From assembly GCA_046757585.1 (NCBI GenBank), contig JBHHYR010000109.1:1-12971 (forward strand): a DNA stretch of 12,971 nt, read 5' to 3'. The notes under the pieces are model-generated. The model did no database searches. It saw only the letters and a program-made list of their open reading frames with translations, and was not told the origin of the DNA. Both the position numbers and the translations under genes were made by a program. Origin of the DNA: JBHHYR01 sp046757585 (lineage in GTDB: Bacteria; Desulfobacterota; Binatia; HRBIN30). Positions 1-7,577 of this stretch are shown one piece after another. Position 1 is the first letter of the stretch, and the number at the start of each line of letters is the position of its first letter.

Positions 1-562
1 CGATGATCACGCCCCCGCCGGCCTGTGCAGCCCGCGCGTTCCAGCGCCGAGACATGTCGACGGCGCTGCAGAAACTCAGCTCGAAGCTGGCTGGCCGTCC
101 CAATTCGCCTGACCGAATCAGCTCGCGGGCGTACATGATTTCGCCCACGTGCCGGAACTTGCTGGCCACGAGCAGGAGGCGGCCCTGCCGGCGCGCGGTT
201 GCAAACATCTCCTCCGCCCCGCTTGTCGTTAATGCCAAGGGCTTCTCACACAGCAGGTGCAGGCCGCGTTTCAGGCACCTGACGCCCAGCGGCGCGTGCT
301 CGGCTGGCGGCGTGCAAATGCTGACCGCATCCAAGCGTTCGGTCTCGAGCATGTCAGTCAGATCAGAATAGGTCTTGACCCCGCTGGCGCCGGCCGCGCG
401 GCGCGCTGCTGGCGCAGGATCACAGATGGCAAGAACCTCGAGGCCGGGCACGGACCCACATGCTTGCAGGTGCACTGCACCGGCTCTTCCAACCCCGATG
501 ATGCCAATTCGCACAGCTGCGTCTCCCTTCGGTGCGCCGACAAGGTCGCGGTCGCGCCTCAT
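1..562 (-). CDS. Gfo/Idh/MocA-family NAD(P)-dependent sugar oxidoreductase, C-terminus cut by left edge
   Basis: This is the N-terminal half of a dehydrogenase that probably oxidises or reduces a (nucleotide-)sugar for the polysaccharide made by this operon. My translation gives 187 codons before the window ends. It shows the Rossmann dinucleotide loop GVGRAG (residues 23-28), an Asp at the end of the second strand (D48, usual for NAD-preferring members), CTPPAEHA (83-90) and the family's diagnostic EKP (106-108), whose Lys is catalytic. Full-length members have about 330-360 residues, so roughly half is missing. The start is ambiguous. ATG at 562 overlaps the stop of the glycosyltransferase gene as ATGA, matching the coupling style of this operon. 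GTG at 514 has a better ribosome site (AAGGGAG, 8 nt away) and gives the typical family N-terminus VRIGIIGVG. The exact substrate cannot be read from this half. Confidence 0.88.
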   Translation of the reverse strand, partial: MRRDRDLVGAPKGDAAVRIGIIGVGRAGAVHLQACGSVPGLEVLAICDPAPAARRAAGASGVKTYSDLTDMLETERLDAVSICTPPAEHAPLGVRCLKRGLHLLCEKPLALTTSGAEEMFATARRQGRLLLVASKFRHVGEIMYARELIRSGELGRPASFELSFCSAVDMSRRWNARAAQAGGGVII

Positions 563-1323
563 TGCGATCGCCTGCTCAGCACTTGACGGACTTGCCGGGT
601 GCTCACTGCCAGAGCCGTGAGCGTCAGCAATCCCGCGTGGGCCAGAACAGCGTCGCTGATTTTCAGCTTTGATTCGCCGTATCGGCGTGCTTCCAGGTGC
701 ATCGGCACCTCCATGATCGTGCGTCCAGCGAGGATCGCTCTGAGCATGATCTCCGCGACGGCAGCAAAGCCGTCCGCCCGAAAGTGCATGGTCCTGACCA
801 CCTGAGACCGGTACGCCCGAAACAGGCACGTAAACGTGTAGACGTCCTGGCCGATCAGGAGTTTGTAAATCCGTGAAACCATGCGGCTGAGCGTCAACCT
901 CAGCGCGCTTCCCTGAGCATCGTGGCTTTCCGGGTGCCAGGCCGAAGCGGTGACGACATCCGCCCCGTGATCGACCAAGGCGGTCAGTTCTGGCAGCCGC
1001 TCCGGCGCATACGTACAGTCACTGTCAATTGTGCAGATGATTGGCGAGCTGGCGTGCAGAAAACCGGTCCGTAGCGCTGCGCCGAGGCCGAGGTTTTCAT
1101 GGTGACGCATGACCTGGATCCCAGGTTCGTCACGCGCCGCTTTCAGCAGCGTCGCAAAGGTTCCATCCGTGCTGCCGTCGTCGACGAATAGGAACTGCCA
1201 CCCGGATGTTTGCGGCTTCCTGCGCAGGGCGCACAGGCGGGACAGCAGCCCCGGCAAGCCCGCCTCCTCGTTGTGGCACGGGACGATGACCGTAACCGGC
1301 GCGCTCTTCGCCGTGGTAGTCAA
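559..1323 (-). CDS. Family 2 glycosyltransferase, DPM1/polyprenyl-phosphate type
   Basis: A cytoplasmic GT-A fold glycosyltransferase of 254 residues, expected to move a sugar from a nucleotide donor to a lipid-linked acceptor during EPS assembly. Visible motifs are the N-terminal VIVPCHNEE (residues 13-20), FVDDGSTDGT (46-55), the metal-binding DSD (100-102) and RRYGESKLK (213-221), which is typical of dolichyl/polyprenyl-phosphate mannosyltransferase relatives. A hydrophobic stretch near 228-241 (HAGLLTLTALAV) may touch the membrane; no multi-helix C-terminal membrane domain is present. I chose TTG at 1323 because it overlaps the sugar-transferase stop as TTGA and puts the VIVPCHNEE strand about 12 residues from the start. 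An upstream ATG at 1428 would add 35 residues lying inside the neighbouring gene and looking unlike this family. Donor and acceptor are unknown. Confidence 0.9.
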   Translation of the reverse strand: MTTTAKSAPVTVIVPCHNEEAGLPGLLSRLCALRRKPQTSGWQFLFVDDGSTDGTFATLLKAARDEPGIQVMRHHENLGLGAALRTGFLHASSPIICTIDSDCTYAPERLPELTALVDHGADVVTASAWHPESHDAQGSALRLTLSRMVSRIYKLLIGQDVYTFTCLFRAYRSQVVRTMHFRADGFAAVAEIMLRAILAGRTIMEVPMHLEARRYGESKLKISDAVLAHAGLLTLTALAVSTRQVRQVLSRRSQ

Positions 1324-2750
1324 TGCGCCCCCTGCCCGGACAGCACCGCCGGAATCGTCTTCGCCAAGATCTTGAAATCCAAACCCAACGACCAATTGTC
1401 GATGTACTCCATGTCCCACTTGATCCACTCATCGAACTTCGGCCTGCGGCTATTAACTTGCCACAGGCAGGTGATGCCTGGCTTCACACTGAAGCGGCGC
1501 TTGTGCCAGCGAACGTCGATGCGGTTGGCATCGCGTACGGGAAGGGGACGGGGCCCCACGAGACTCATTTCGCCCTTGAGGACGTTGACCAGTTGAGGAA
1601 GTTCGTCGATGCTCAGCTGGCGCAGCCACCTGCCCACCCGCGTGACCCGCGGGTCGTTCTCGATCTTGAACACCGGACCTTCCGCCTCGTTCAACGGCTC
1701 CAGCGCCGACTGGAGCTCTTCTGCGTCCTCGGTCATGGTCCGAAACTTGAGGGCGTAAAAGCGGCGGCGATTCAAGCCAACCCGTCTCTGCACGAAGAAG
1801 ACGGGCCCGCCGCGGGATTCCAACTTGATGGCCACCGCCGCCAGCAGGAACAGGGGCGCGAGCAAGACCAACCCAAGCGTTGCACCGGCAATGTCGATCA
1901 CACGCTTGCCGAGAAGCCCAAGCGCGTCCGGCCGGCCGGTGTACATCGTCAGCACGGGCTGCCCTTCGAGTTCGTCGATGCGAGCCCGGGCCCAGTACAA
2001 CGACGCCACGTGCGCAAGGACGCGAATGGTGATGCCCTGCTGTTCGCAGATGGCAATGAGGCTGCGGATAAGCGGCTGCGAGGTGTCCAGCGGCAATCCG
2101 ACGAACACCTCGTCGATGGGCTGCGCCTCGATCATGGCTTCTACTTTCTCAAGGATGGCTTTGCCATCGCTCGCTGAGTCGGACGCGCCGGAGTGTTCGC
2201 CAGCATCGATGATACCCACGACGCTGTATCCGAGGTCCTCACGCCGAGCGAGCTTCGATGTGAGGTCAAGGGCGTCGTTGCCGATCCCGACGATCAGGAC
2301 GTTGCGGAGATTGCGGCCGTAGTGGCGGACCCGGGCCCCCACGACTCGCAACACCCGCCGTTCTATACTCAGACCCAGAAAGGCGAGGCCGGCAAACGCG
2401 GCCAAGAACGGAGCGGTAACGTAGTGGAAATGAAACACAGGTGTCAGCGGGACGAGAGGTGCCGTGGCAATCGCGACGGCGGTGCCGAGGTCGCGCAACT
2501 CCCGCGAGATACCGGAAAGCCGGTAGGAGCGGTAGAGATCACAGCACCGGAGCACCACGTGCCACAAGGCCAAATACACAGCCACGAAAAGCACGTTCTT
2601 GAACTGGATGCGCATCTGCAGGACCTCCAGCCACCCGCTAACACCGGTCGCTCCGCCGCTTGCCGCAACAGCAACGATGAAGCTGCCGGTAACGACACTC
2701 AGGTCAGCGATCTTCAATAAGGCCAGTAGCTGTCTGCGAAGAGACACCAT
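1320..2750 (-). CDS. Exopolysaccharide polyprenyl glycosylphosphotransferase (WbaP/EpsB-type sugar transferase)
   Basis: An integral inner-membrane enzyme of 476 residues, the usual length for the family. It starts EPS synthesis by moving a sugar-1-phosphate from a nucleotide sugar to undecaprenyl phosphate. Hydrophobic segments lie at about 12-30, 51-69, 90-106 and 112-128. They are followed by a CoA-binding-like Rossmann domain (VLIVGIGNDA, 151-160) and then the Bac_transf catalytic domain. That domain is entered by a hydrophobic hairpin at about 284-310 and carries KFRTM (335-339), DELPQ (382-386), GEMSLVGPRP (393-402) and KPGITCLWQ (423-431). The start is ATG at 2750, where TGATG joins the end of the CpsD-like gene to this one with a 1-nt overlap. 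A longer reading from 2852 would add 34 non-conserved residues inside that gene. The first sugar cannot be deduced. Confidence 0.95.
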   Translation of the reverse strand: MVSLRRQLLALLKIADLSVVTGSFIVAVAASGGATGVSGWLEVLQMRIQFKNVLFVAVYLALWHVVLRCCDLYRSYRLSGISRELRDLGTAVAIATAPLVPLTPVFHFHYVTAPFLAAFAGLAFLGLSIERRVLRVVGARVRHYGRNLRNVLIVGIGNDALDLTSKLARREDLGYSVVGIIDAGEHSGASDSASDGKAILEKVEAMIEAQPIDEVFVGLPLDTSQPLIRSLIAICEQQGITIRVLAHVASLYWARARIDELEGQPVLTMYTGRPDALGLLGKRVIDIAGATLGLVLLAPLFLLAAVAIKLESRGGPVFFVQRRVGLNRRRFYALKFRTMTEDAEELQSALEPLNEAEGPVFKIENDPRVTRVGRWLRQLSIDELPQLVNVLKGEMSLVGPRPLPVRDANRIDVRWHKRRFSVKPGITCLWQVNSRRPKFDEWIKWDMEYIDNWSLGLDFKILAKTIPAVLSGQGAH

Positions 2751-3501
2751 CACTGCTCCAACGCTTGGCGGCGCCCGCCGCCGAGGAGGTGGCGTACCCA
2801 TGCGGGCACCCGCTTCTCGGACCCGTACATGACCACGCCGAACGTGCGGCACCCAACTTGCCGTGCACGTTCAGCTGCCAGCTCCAAAGTGTCACGACGC
2901 GTCACTGCGGTTTGAGCCACGATCACGAGGCCGCTGCAGGCTCGGGCCAGCAGGGCTGCATCGACGGATTCACTCAGGGAGGGAGCCTCGATGATGGTCA
3001 CGTCCGCCGTACGCGTTGCACCCTCAAGCCAGTCGGTGAGTTCCACTTGTGCCGCAGGCACACCTAAGTCGAGCGGCAGCGGATCACCTGCACTCGGCAA
3101 CGCGTCCGCTTCGCAGGTGCGACGCCGCAGGATCGGACGTCCATTCCAGGTCGCAAGTTCTGCACGCAGCACGTCGAGTCCGAGGCCCTCAATATGAGCG
3201 GCAAAGCCTGCCGTCACCGCCTCGACCGGTTCGATGCCCGAAGCACCCACGAACACCAACGCCCGCGTCCGGTTATCCTCTGCCAGGATTCGGATGTTGT
3301 CGAACAGTTGCCGAAAGGCCGCCGCGGCCTGGGGCTTGGCCTGCGCGACCGACGGTGGAGTGCCGATCCGGCAGCCGTCGCGGCTGGTATCGGCGGCTGT
3401 CGAGTTGTCGCACCGCGTCGGACGTCGCGACCACTGGGGGCGCCCCGAACCTGCCGGTGGTCGCTGTCGATGCGCTTGAGAACTCGGAGGTACTCACTCA
3501 T
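2750..3501 (-). CDS. CpsD/EpsG-like P-loop protein with degenerate nucleotide site and apparent frameshift
   Basis: Relatives are cytoplasmic tyrosine autokinases that pair with a Wzz/Wzc membrane protein to control polymer length. The likely start is ATG at 3501 (MSEYLRVLKRIDSDHRQ), with AAGAGG 9 nt upstream. That frame is lost after about 20-28 codons. The homologous body (FRQLFDNIRILAEDN, then VFVGASGIEP) lies one frame away and runs to the TGA at 2750. Adding one base near the G5 run at 3436-3440 would restore 250 residues, a normal family length, so either a sequencing error or a real lesion is possible. The body lacks every catalytic mark. The Walker A position reads GASGIEPVEAV with no GKS/T, the A' region reads VLRAELATW, Walker B reads TIIEAPSL, and there is no C-terminal tyrosine cluster. 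The later GLVIVAQTAVTRRDT and VPAWVRHLL segments still match the family. An uninterrupted reading exists only from TTG at 3259. Confidence 0.72.
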
Positions 3502-3641
3502 GACGTTTGGCCTCTTGATGACGTTTTGTGAACGAGGTCCGGACTACTTCGAGCCGCGTGCCGGTCCTGATGGGAGACTGAGAGCAACCTCGGCAACCGA
3601 GCCGACGCCTTGGCAGGCTTGCCCGGATGGCTGCGAGCGGC
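3502..3641 (-). other. Intergenic gap inside the EPS operon
   Basis: This 140-bp gap between the TPR gene and the CpsD-like gene is the only sizeable break in the left half of the operon. It holds the ribosome site for the CpsD-like start (AAGAGG near 3511-3516) and a small perfect stem, CTCGG-CAA-CCGAG at 3589-3601. No T-run follows the stem in either direction, so I do not call a terminator. No riboswitch or promoter that I recognise is present. Confidence 0.5.
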
Positions 3642-4886
3642 TCACCCACTCGCTGGCGGCGCAGCATCGCCAGCCGGTCGTTGAGCCGCTTCCCGCAGCA
3701 CCGTCTCGACGCTGATGGTCCAACGTCCGTTCTCACGCTGCCAGCGCAGAACCTTGAAGGCACGCGAGGCAAAGATGTCCGAACGATACGACTGCTCGAA
3801 CGTAGTGAGCGCGGTCTGGCCGCCGTCCACCAGGAAGATACTCACCGCGGTCAGCTGGACGTGAATCGCACCGCTGTGCGCGAACAGATACCGCTTGCGC
3901 GCCAGCCAGTGCGCCCGGTCAGGATCCTGCTGTGGGGTGAAGGTCGCGCTGTAGTCTCGCACGTAGGCGTCGAATTGCGTATGCGCCCAAGCCCGTCGCC
4001 AGTGTGCGAGGGCTGCACGCACAGCAGCGGCCGCCGCGTTGGCCCCCGTTGCCGGAGCGGCACTCCGCAGCACCCAAGCCGTACGCCAGCGCACCACCCG
4101 GGCCGCCACCGCGGCCAAGTCCGCCGGCTTCAGCTGCAGCGCCGTGGGGCCTGCCGCCGCGGCACCTACCGGAACGACCTGTAGCTGCAACTGGCCAGTC
4201 TCATCCACCAATCCTATGCGGCGAGCCGTCAGCTCTCCGGTGGCCAGCCACGGCCGCCAGTGCCGGGCTTGCGGGACGACTACGCTGTAACAGGCATCCG
4301 GTACGATCCCGCTGGCCGCCCGCCGGTAGATGCACAGACGGTGCTGCTCGGGCTCGAGCACACACGCCACCGCCCCCACGGGCTCAAGCGCCACGAGGCT
4401 TGCCGGGGCTGCGGGAAGCACCTGCGGCGTCGCGGCTGGCTGGGTTGGGGTTGCAATCGGCTGGACCGACGGTGCGGCCTCTATCTCCAGAGGCGCAGCG
4501 GGAGTGGAAACGGAAGCGGTACGGGCGGCCAGCAACGACTCGACGCGCTGCAAGTTGAGACGCGCGCGGGCGTAGTCGGGACGCGCTGCCAGCGCCTGGC
4601 GCAACTGCACGGCGGCTGCGGCCAGCTGCCCTCGTTCGACGAGAACGACTGCCAGGTTGTTGCGGGCTTCGGCACACGTCGGCTGCTGCTGGACTAGGGT
4701 GTCAAACGCTCGCTGCGCCGCAGAGAGATCCCCTTGGCCGAGGGCGTGCAGGCCAGCGGTGAAGGTGGGCCGGCCCGCCGGCAGACACTCACCCGCAGCG
4801 GGCGTTCCCCACATGACCATGGCCAGGACTGCCGCAACCCATGTCCTGTTCCCGCTCCGATTTCGTCTATTCCTATTCCTACCCAC
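3642..4886 (-). CDS. Secreted TPR protein with Cds6/SnoaL-like C-terminal domain
   Basis: A predicted exported protein of 414 residues. From GTG at 4886 it begins with a basic stretch (RNRNRRNRSGNR), a hydrophobic core (WVAAVLAMVMW) and a likely signal-peptidase site after PAAG. Tetratricopeptide helices follow at about 42-110 (GQGDLSAAQRAFDTLVQQQP, ARNNLAVVLVERGQL), then a Pro/Ala/Thr-rich linker (121-165) and a middle region of unknown fold. A C-terminal domain at about 284-396 has the pattern AYVRDYSATFTP, LARKRYLF, TTFEQSYRSD and FKVLRWQRENGRWTI. This recalls the dimerisation domain found at the end of Cds6-type L,D-transpeptidase-related proteins. It lacks the transpeptidase catalytic domain. 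The start is chosen because GGAGG lies 6 nt upstream and the codon overlaps the ATPase stop by 8 nt; an in-frame ATG at 4994 would overlap that gene by over 100 nt. It is probably a periplasmic scaffold for the export machinery (inference). Confidence 0.82.
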   Translation of the reverse strand: MGRNRNRRNRSGNRTWVAAVLAMVMWGTPAAGECLPAGRPTFTAGLHALGQGDLSAAQRAFDTLVQQQPTCAEARNNLAVVLVERGQLAAAAVQLRQALAARPDYARARLNLQRVESLLAARTASVSTPAAPLEIEAAPSVQPIATPTQPAATPQVLPAAPASLVALEPVGAVACVLEPEQHRLCIYRRAASGIVPDACYSVVVPQARHWRPWLATGELTARRIGLVDETGQLQLQVVPVGAAAAGPTALQLKPADLAAVAARVVRWRTAWVLRSAAPATGANAAAAAVRAALAHWRRAWAHTQFDAYVRDYSATFTPQQDPDRAHWLARKRYLFAHSGAIHVQLTAVSIFLVDGGQTALTTFEQSYRSDIFASRAFKVLRWQRENGRWTISVETVLREAAQRPAGDAAPPASG

Positions 4887-6045
4887 GCTGCGCCTCCGGC
4901 CGTGCCCGGCTCGGCGAGTCGGCGAAGGATTTTTCCACACTAAGAGTCGTCGCAGACGGCAGAGCCAGGCCGGTGCGCAGCGGGTGCCCAGCAAACGACG
5001 TCTCCACGCTGAGCATGGTCGGGAACCAGAGCACCGGCGCAGGACGACCGGGCTGCCGCGGATCCGGTCGTCGTGGCGCGGCGGCGATAACCCTGCGCCC
5101 TGCCGGGCCTGCCTGCCATCGAACAGCGGCCGTCGCGCCGAGAGTCGCCAGAAGCAGCAGTCCCACCGCCGCGAGCGCGGGGCGCGACCGTGATCGCAGC
5201 GAGCGCGATCCCATTCGCCCAGGGCGCATCGTCGTCACCAAACCGTAACCCTCCTTCGCCCGCACGGCCAATCGAGCGACACCTCGCAGAACACGAGGGG
5301 CGCCCCGGCCGTATGCGAACAGTAAGGAGTTGTGACAGAGAATGTTAATCCGCCGCGGAACGCCACGGGACTTCCGCAATAGCAGCCGGAGTGCTGCCGG
5401 GCTGAAGAGCGTGATCGAACCCCCGACGGTGCGCAGGCGATGCGCAACGTACCGCCGGCGCTCTGCCGGGTTGAGGGGGTTCACGTGGCAGCGTACCGCA
5501 ACGCGGTCGGCGATCTGACGCAGATTCGGGCTTGCCAATTTGTACTCGAGCTCTGGCTGTCCGACGAGAACGATCTGCAGCAACTTTGCAGTGAAGGTTT
5601 CGTAGTTGGAAAGGAGACGGAGGTCCTCCAAGGTATCCTGCTCGAGATTCTGTGCCTCGTCGATCACAAGCGCCGCCGTGACACCGTCAGCTGCGCATTG
5701 CATGAGAAAAGCGTTGAGCGCGTTCAGTCTCTCGAGTTTCCCGCCCCCAGTGTGCGGAACTCCAAAGTCCGCGAGCGCCTGCTGCAGAATATCTTCGAAC
5801 CCGAGGTTTGTGTTCAGGATGTACGCGGTGCGCACGGCAGCCCCGAGCCTGCTGAGGATCGAATACAACAGCGTGGTCTTGCCGGTGCCCACCTCGCCCG
5901 TCATCACGATCAGGCCTCGACGGCTTCGGAGCCCGATCTCGAGGGCTGCGAGCGCTTCGGCATGCCCTGGACTCATGTACAGAGACGATGGATCAGGGGT
6001 CAGGGAAAATGGTTCGGCAGTCAGACCAAAATGACGAGTGTACAT
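4879..6045 (-). CDS. ExeA/GspA-like AAA ATPase with C-terminal membrane anchor (EPS-locus type)
   Basis: An AAA+ ATPase of 388 residues, of the type encoded next to exosortase-linked polysaccharide genes and related to ExeA/MshM. It begins MYTRHFGLTAEPFSLTPDP, a hallmark N-terminus. It has Walker A GEVGTGKTT (50-58), Walker B ALVIDEAQ (125-132), a sensor-like VLVGQPEL (159-166) and GVPRRINILCH (228-238). One transmembrane helix at about 289-307 follows a basic stretch, which should leave the AAA domain in the cytoplasm and an 80-residue tail outside. The tail carries two copies of a short motif, MLSVETSFA (344-352) and TLSVEKSFA (367-375). I start at ATG 6045, 7 nt after the Wzz stop. An earlier ATG at 6087 would add 14 residues lying within the Wzz gene. 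ATP-driven assembly or polymer export is inferred; the partner is unknown. Confidence 0.9.
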   Translation of the reverse strand: MYTRHFGLTAEPFSLTPDPSSLYMSPGHAEALAALEIGLRSRRGLIVMTGEVGTGKTTLLYSILSRLGAAVRTAYILNTNLGFEDILQQALADFGVPHTGGGKLERLNALNAFLMQCAADGVTAALVIDEAQNLEQDTLEDLRLLSNYETFTAKLLQIVLVGQPELEYKLASPNLRQIADRVAVRCHVNPLNPAERRRYVAHRLRTVGGSITLFSPAALRLLLRKSRGVPRRINILCHNSLLFAYGRGAPRVLRGVARLAVRAKEGYGLVTTMRPGRMGSRSLRSRSRPALAAVGLLLLATLGATAAVRWQAGPAGRRVIAAAPRRPDPRQPGRPAPVLWFPTMLSVETSFAGHPLRTGLALPSATTLSVEKSFADSPSRARPEAQRG

Positions 6046-6052
6046 CTGCCGG

Positions 6053-7549
6053 CTAGGAGGGAATGTCTGCGATGACCTTGAGGCCACTTACTTTTTCGGC
6101 CGCTGCAGCACTGAGCACCGTTGGATCGGTGCGGTCGGCCAGAACCGCGAGGCCGATGCCAGCAGCCAGGCTCACGATGGCTCCCAGAACCAGCGTGATG
6201 ACTCTCTTCCCCGGGCGTGGCGCCGTGGGGACTGCCGCGTGTTCCACGACGCTCACATTCACGATCCGCGAGCGATCGAGGGCTTCCGAGAAGCGGGCCT
6301 CCTCGACCTTCTTACCGTAAGTCAGAAACGACTCCTTCGCTGTCACCAGTTCTTGCTTGAGGCGCTCCTGTTCCGGTGCGATCCGATCGAGGTGGTACAG
6401 TTTCGTGCGATACTGGTCGATTTGCTCCCGTAGCGCGCCGACGCGTGCCTTGACGGCCGCGATCTTTTCGCGGATCTGCGATAGTTCGAACTTCACGCTT
6501 GGGTTTCCGGTGGACCTGATCCGTCCTTCCTCCGCCGCGAGCAACTGGCGTGCTTCCTTGAGTTGCTGATCGACGGCCCGGATTTTCAAGCTCGTGGGTG
6601 CGAACTTGGAACTCAGCTCGCTGCGTCGCAGCTGGAGCTCCACAACGCGGGTCTGGAGCAGCTGCAGCGGATCGTTGTTTCCGGACCGCCCCGTTGCCGA
6701 ACCGCCGTGCACGCGGGAGTGGAGATTCTGCGTCAGAAATTTGGCTCGTGCCGTCGACTCCTCGAGCTCGGTGTACGAGTCGGCAAGATTCGCTTCCAGC
6801 TTCAGCAGCCGGTCTCTCAGAGCGGCGCGTTGCGCCGAGGCCGCATCAATCCCCTCGCGGTCATAAAACTCCGCCAGCGCCGCTTCTGCCTGCCGCATCT
6901 TGCCGTTCAGCAGTTGACGCTGACTTTCCAGAAACCCCAAGGCCTCGGACTGCTGGCTGAGGCGGGCATGCCGTTCGACATGGTGGGCGGACAGCTTGTT
7001 GACGAATTCCGCAGCCCAGCGGGGATTCGCATCCGTCAACGACACTTCGATGAGATTTGATCCCCGGATGGCACGCACACGGAGGTGGGCGGCTACCCTT
7101 CGGACCCACCGTTCGAACGGACTCAGCGGTGCAACCCCGTGGGCGCGCCGATAAAGCCACCCGGGCAGCGCTAGCGGCGCGCGCAGGATAGACCCGATCC
7201 GCCGCGCAAGCCCCGCCGGACGGCGGTGTTCCAGCTGCCCCCGGTACGGTTCGAGAACTTCGCGGACCAACGCCGCGCTCTGCAGCAACGCCACTTCGGA
7301 ATTGAGGTCCTGGTCGGTGACCCGTTCGACCGTGGGTCCGGAATCAGGGTCGGGAGACACGGTGATGCGCGCGCGCTCGGAGGTCAGCATCAGCCTCGAG
7401 GACGCCGTGTACATCGGACGAGTGAGCATCGCGAGGAGCGCTGTGAGCGCGAAGCCGCTGGTGAAGACGATCAAGACCAGTTTCCGGCGCCGCAGCACCG
7501 TGGCCGCGATATCCTGCCAGTCGATTCTTGTTGCTTCGGAGTCATCCAT
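6053..7549 (-). CDS. GumC/Wzz-family polysaccharide chain-length determinant (co-polymerase)
   Basis: An inner-membrane protein of 498 residues that regulates EPS chain length and connects polymerisation with export. The family layout is complete. There is a short cytoplasmic N-terminus, a first transmembrane helix at about 23-42 ending before the proline motif RPMYTASSRLML (44-55), and a long periplasmic region with predicted coiled coils at about 200-290 and 310-420. A proline-rich APRPGKR precedes the second transmembrane helix at about 448-468. The protein stops shortly afterwards (LKVIADIPS), so the tyrosine-kinase half found in Wzc is absent. The usual partner kinase would be the CpsD-like product encoded three genes downstream, but that product looks inactive. 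A GAGG ribosome site 7 nt before ATG 7549 lies in a duplicated 14-bp unit. Confidence 0.93.
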   Translation of the reverse strand: MDDSEATRIDWQDIAATVLRRRKLVLIVFTSGFALTALLAMLTRPMYTASSRLMLTSERARITVSPDPDSGPTVERVTDQDLNSEVALLQSAALVREVLEPYRGQLEHRRPAGLARRIGSILRAPLALPGWLYRRAHGVAPLSPFERWVRRVAAHLRVRAIRGSNLIEVSLTDANPRWAAEFVNKLSAHHVERHARLSQQSEALGFLESQRQLLNGKMRQAEAALAEFYDREGIDAASAQRAALRDRLLKLEANLADSYTELEESTARAKFLTQNLHSRVHGGSATGRSGNNDPLQLLQTRVVELQLRRSELSSKFAPTSLKIRAVDQQLKEARQLLAAEEGRIRSTGNPSVKFELSQIREKIAAVKARVGALREQIDQYRTKLYHLDRIAPEQERLKQELVTAKESFLTYGKKVEEARFSEALDRSRIVNVSVVEHAAVPTAPRPGKRVITLVLGAIVSLAAGIGLAVLADRTDPTVLSAAAAEKVSGLKVIADIPS

Positions 7550-7577
7550 GCTTGTGCCTCATGGCTTGTGCCTCATG
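7550..7577. repeat. Perfect 14-bp tandem duplication carrying the ribosome site of the Wzz-type gene
   Basis: The unit GCTTGTGCCTCATG occurs twice head to tail (7550-7563 and 7564-7577). Read on the minus strand, each copy contains ATGAGG then CACAAGC. The copy next to the Wzz gene places GAGG 7 nt before its ATG. The other copy contains the TGA stop of the export-protein gene. The duplication therefore doubles a stop/ribosome-site module and adds 14 bp to the junction. Confidence 0.9.

Noticed and set aside
1323..2177. Open frame of 284 codons on the plus strand
   Set aside because: Antisense to the WbaP-type transferase, with no family motif and no ribosome site. It is explained by codon bias of the real gene.
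3502..3641. Cyclic di-GMP or other riboswitch before the CpsD-like gene
   Set aside because: No conserved core of a riboswitch class I know is visible; only a 5-bp stem is present.
5440..6075. Open frame of 211 codons on the plus strand
   Set aside because: Antisense to the ExeA-like ATPase, whose Walker motifs fix the coding strand.
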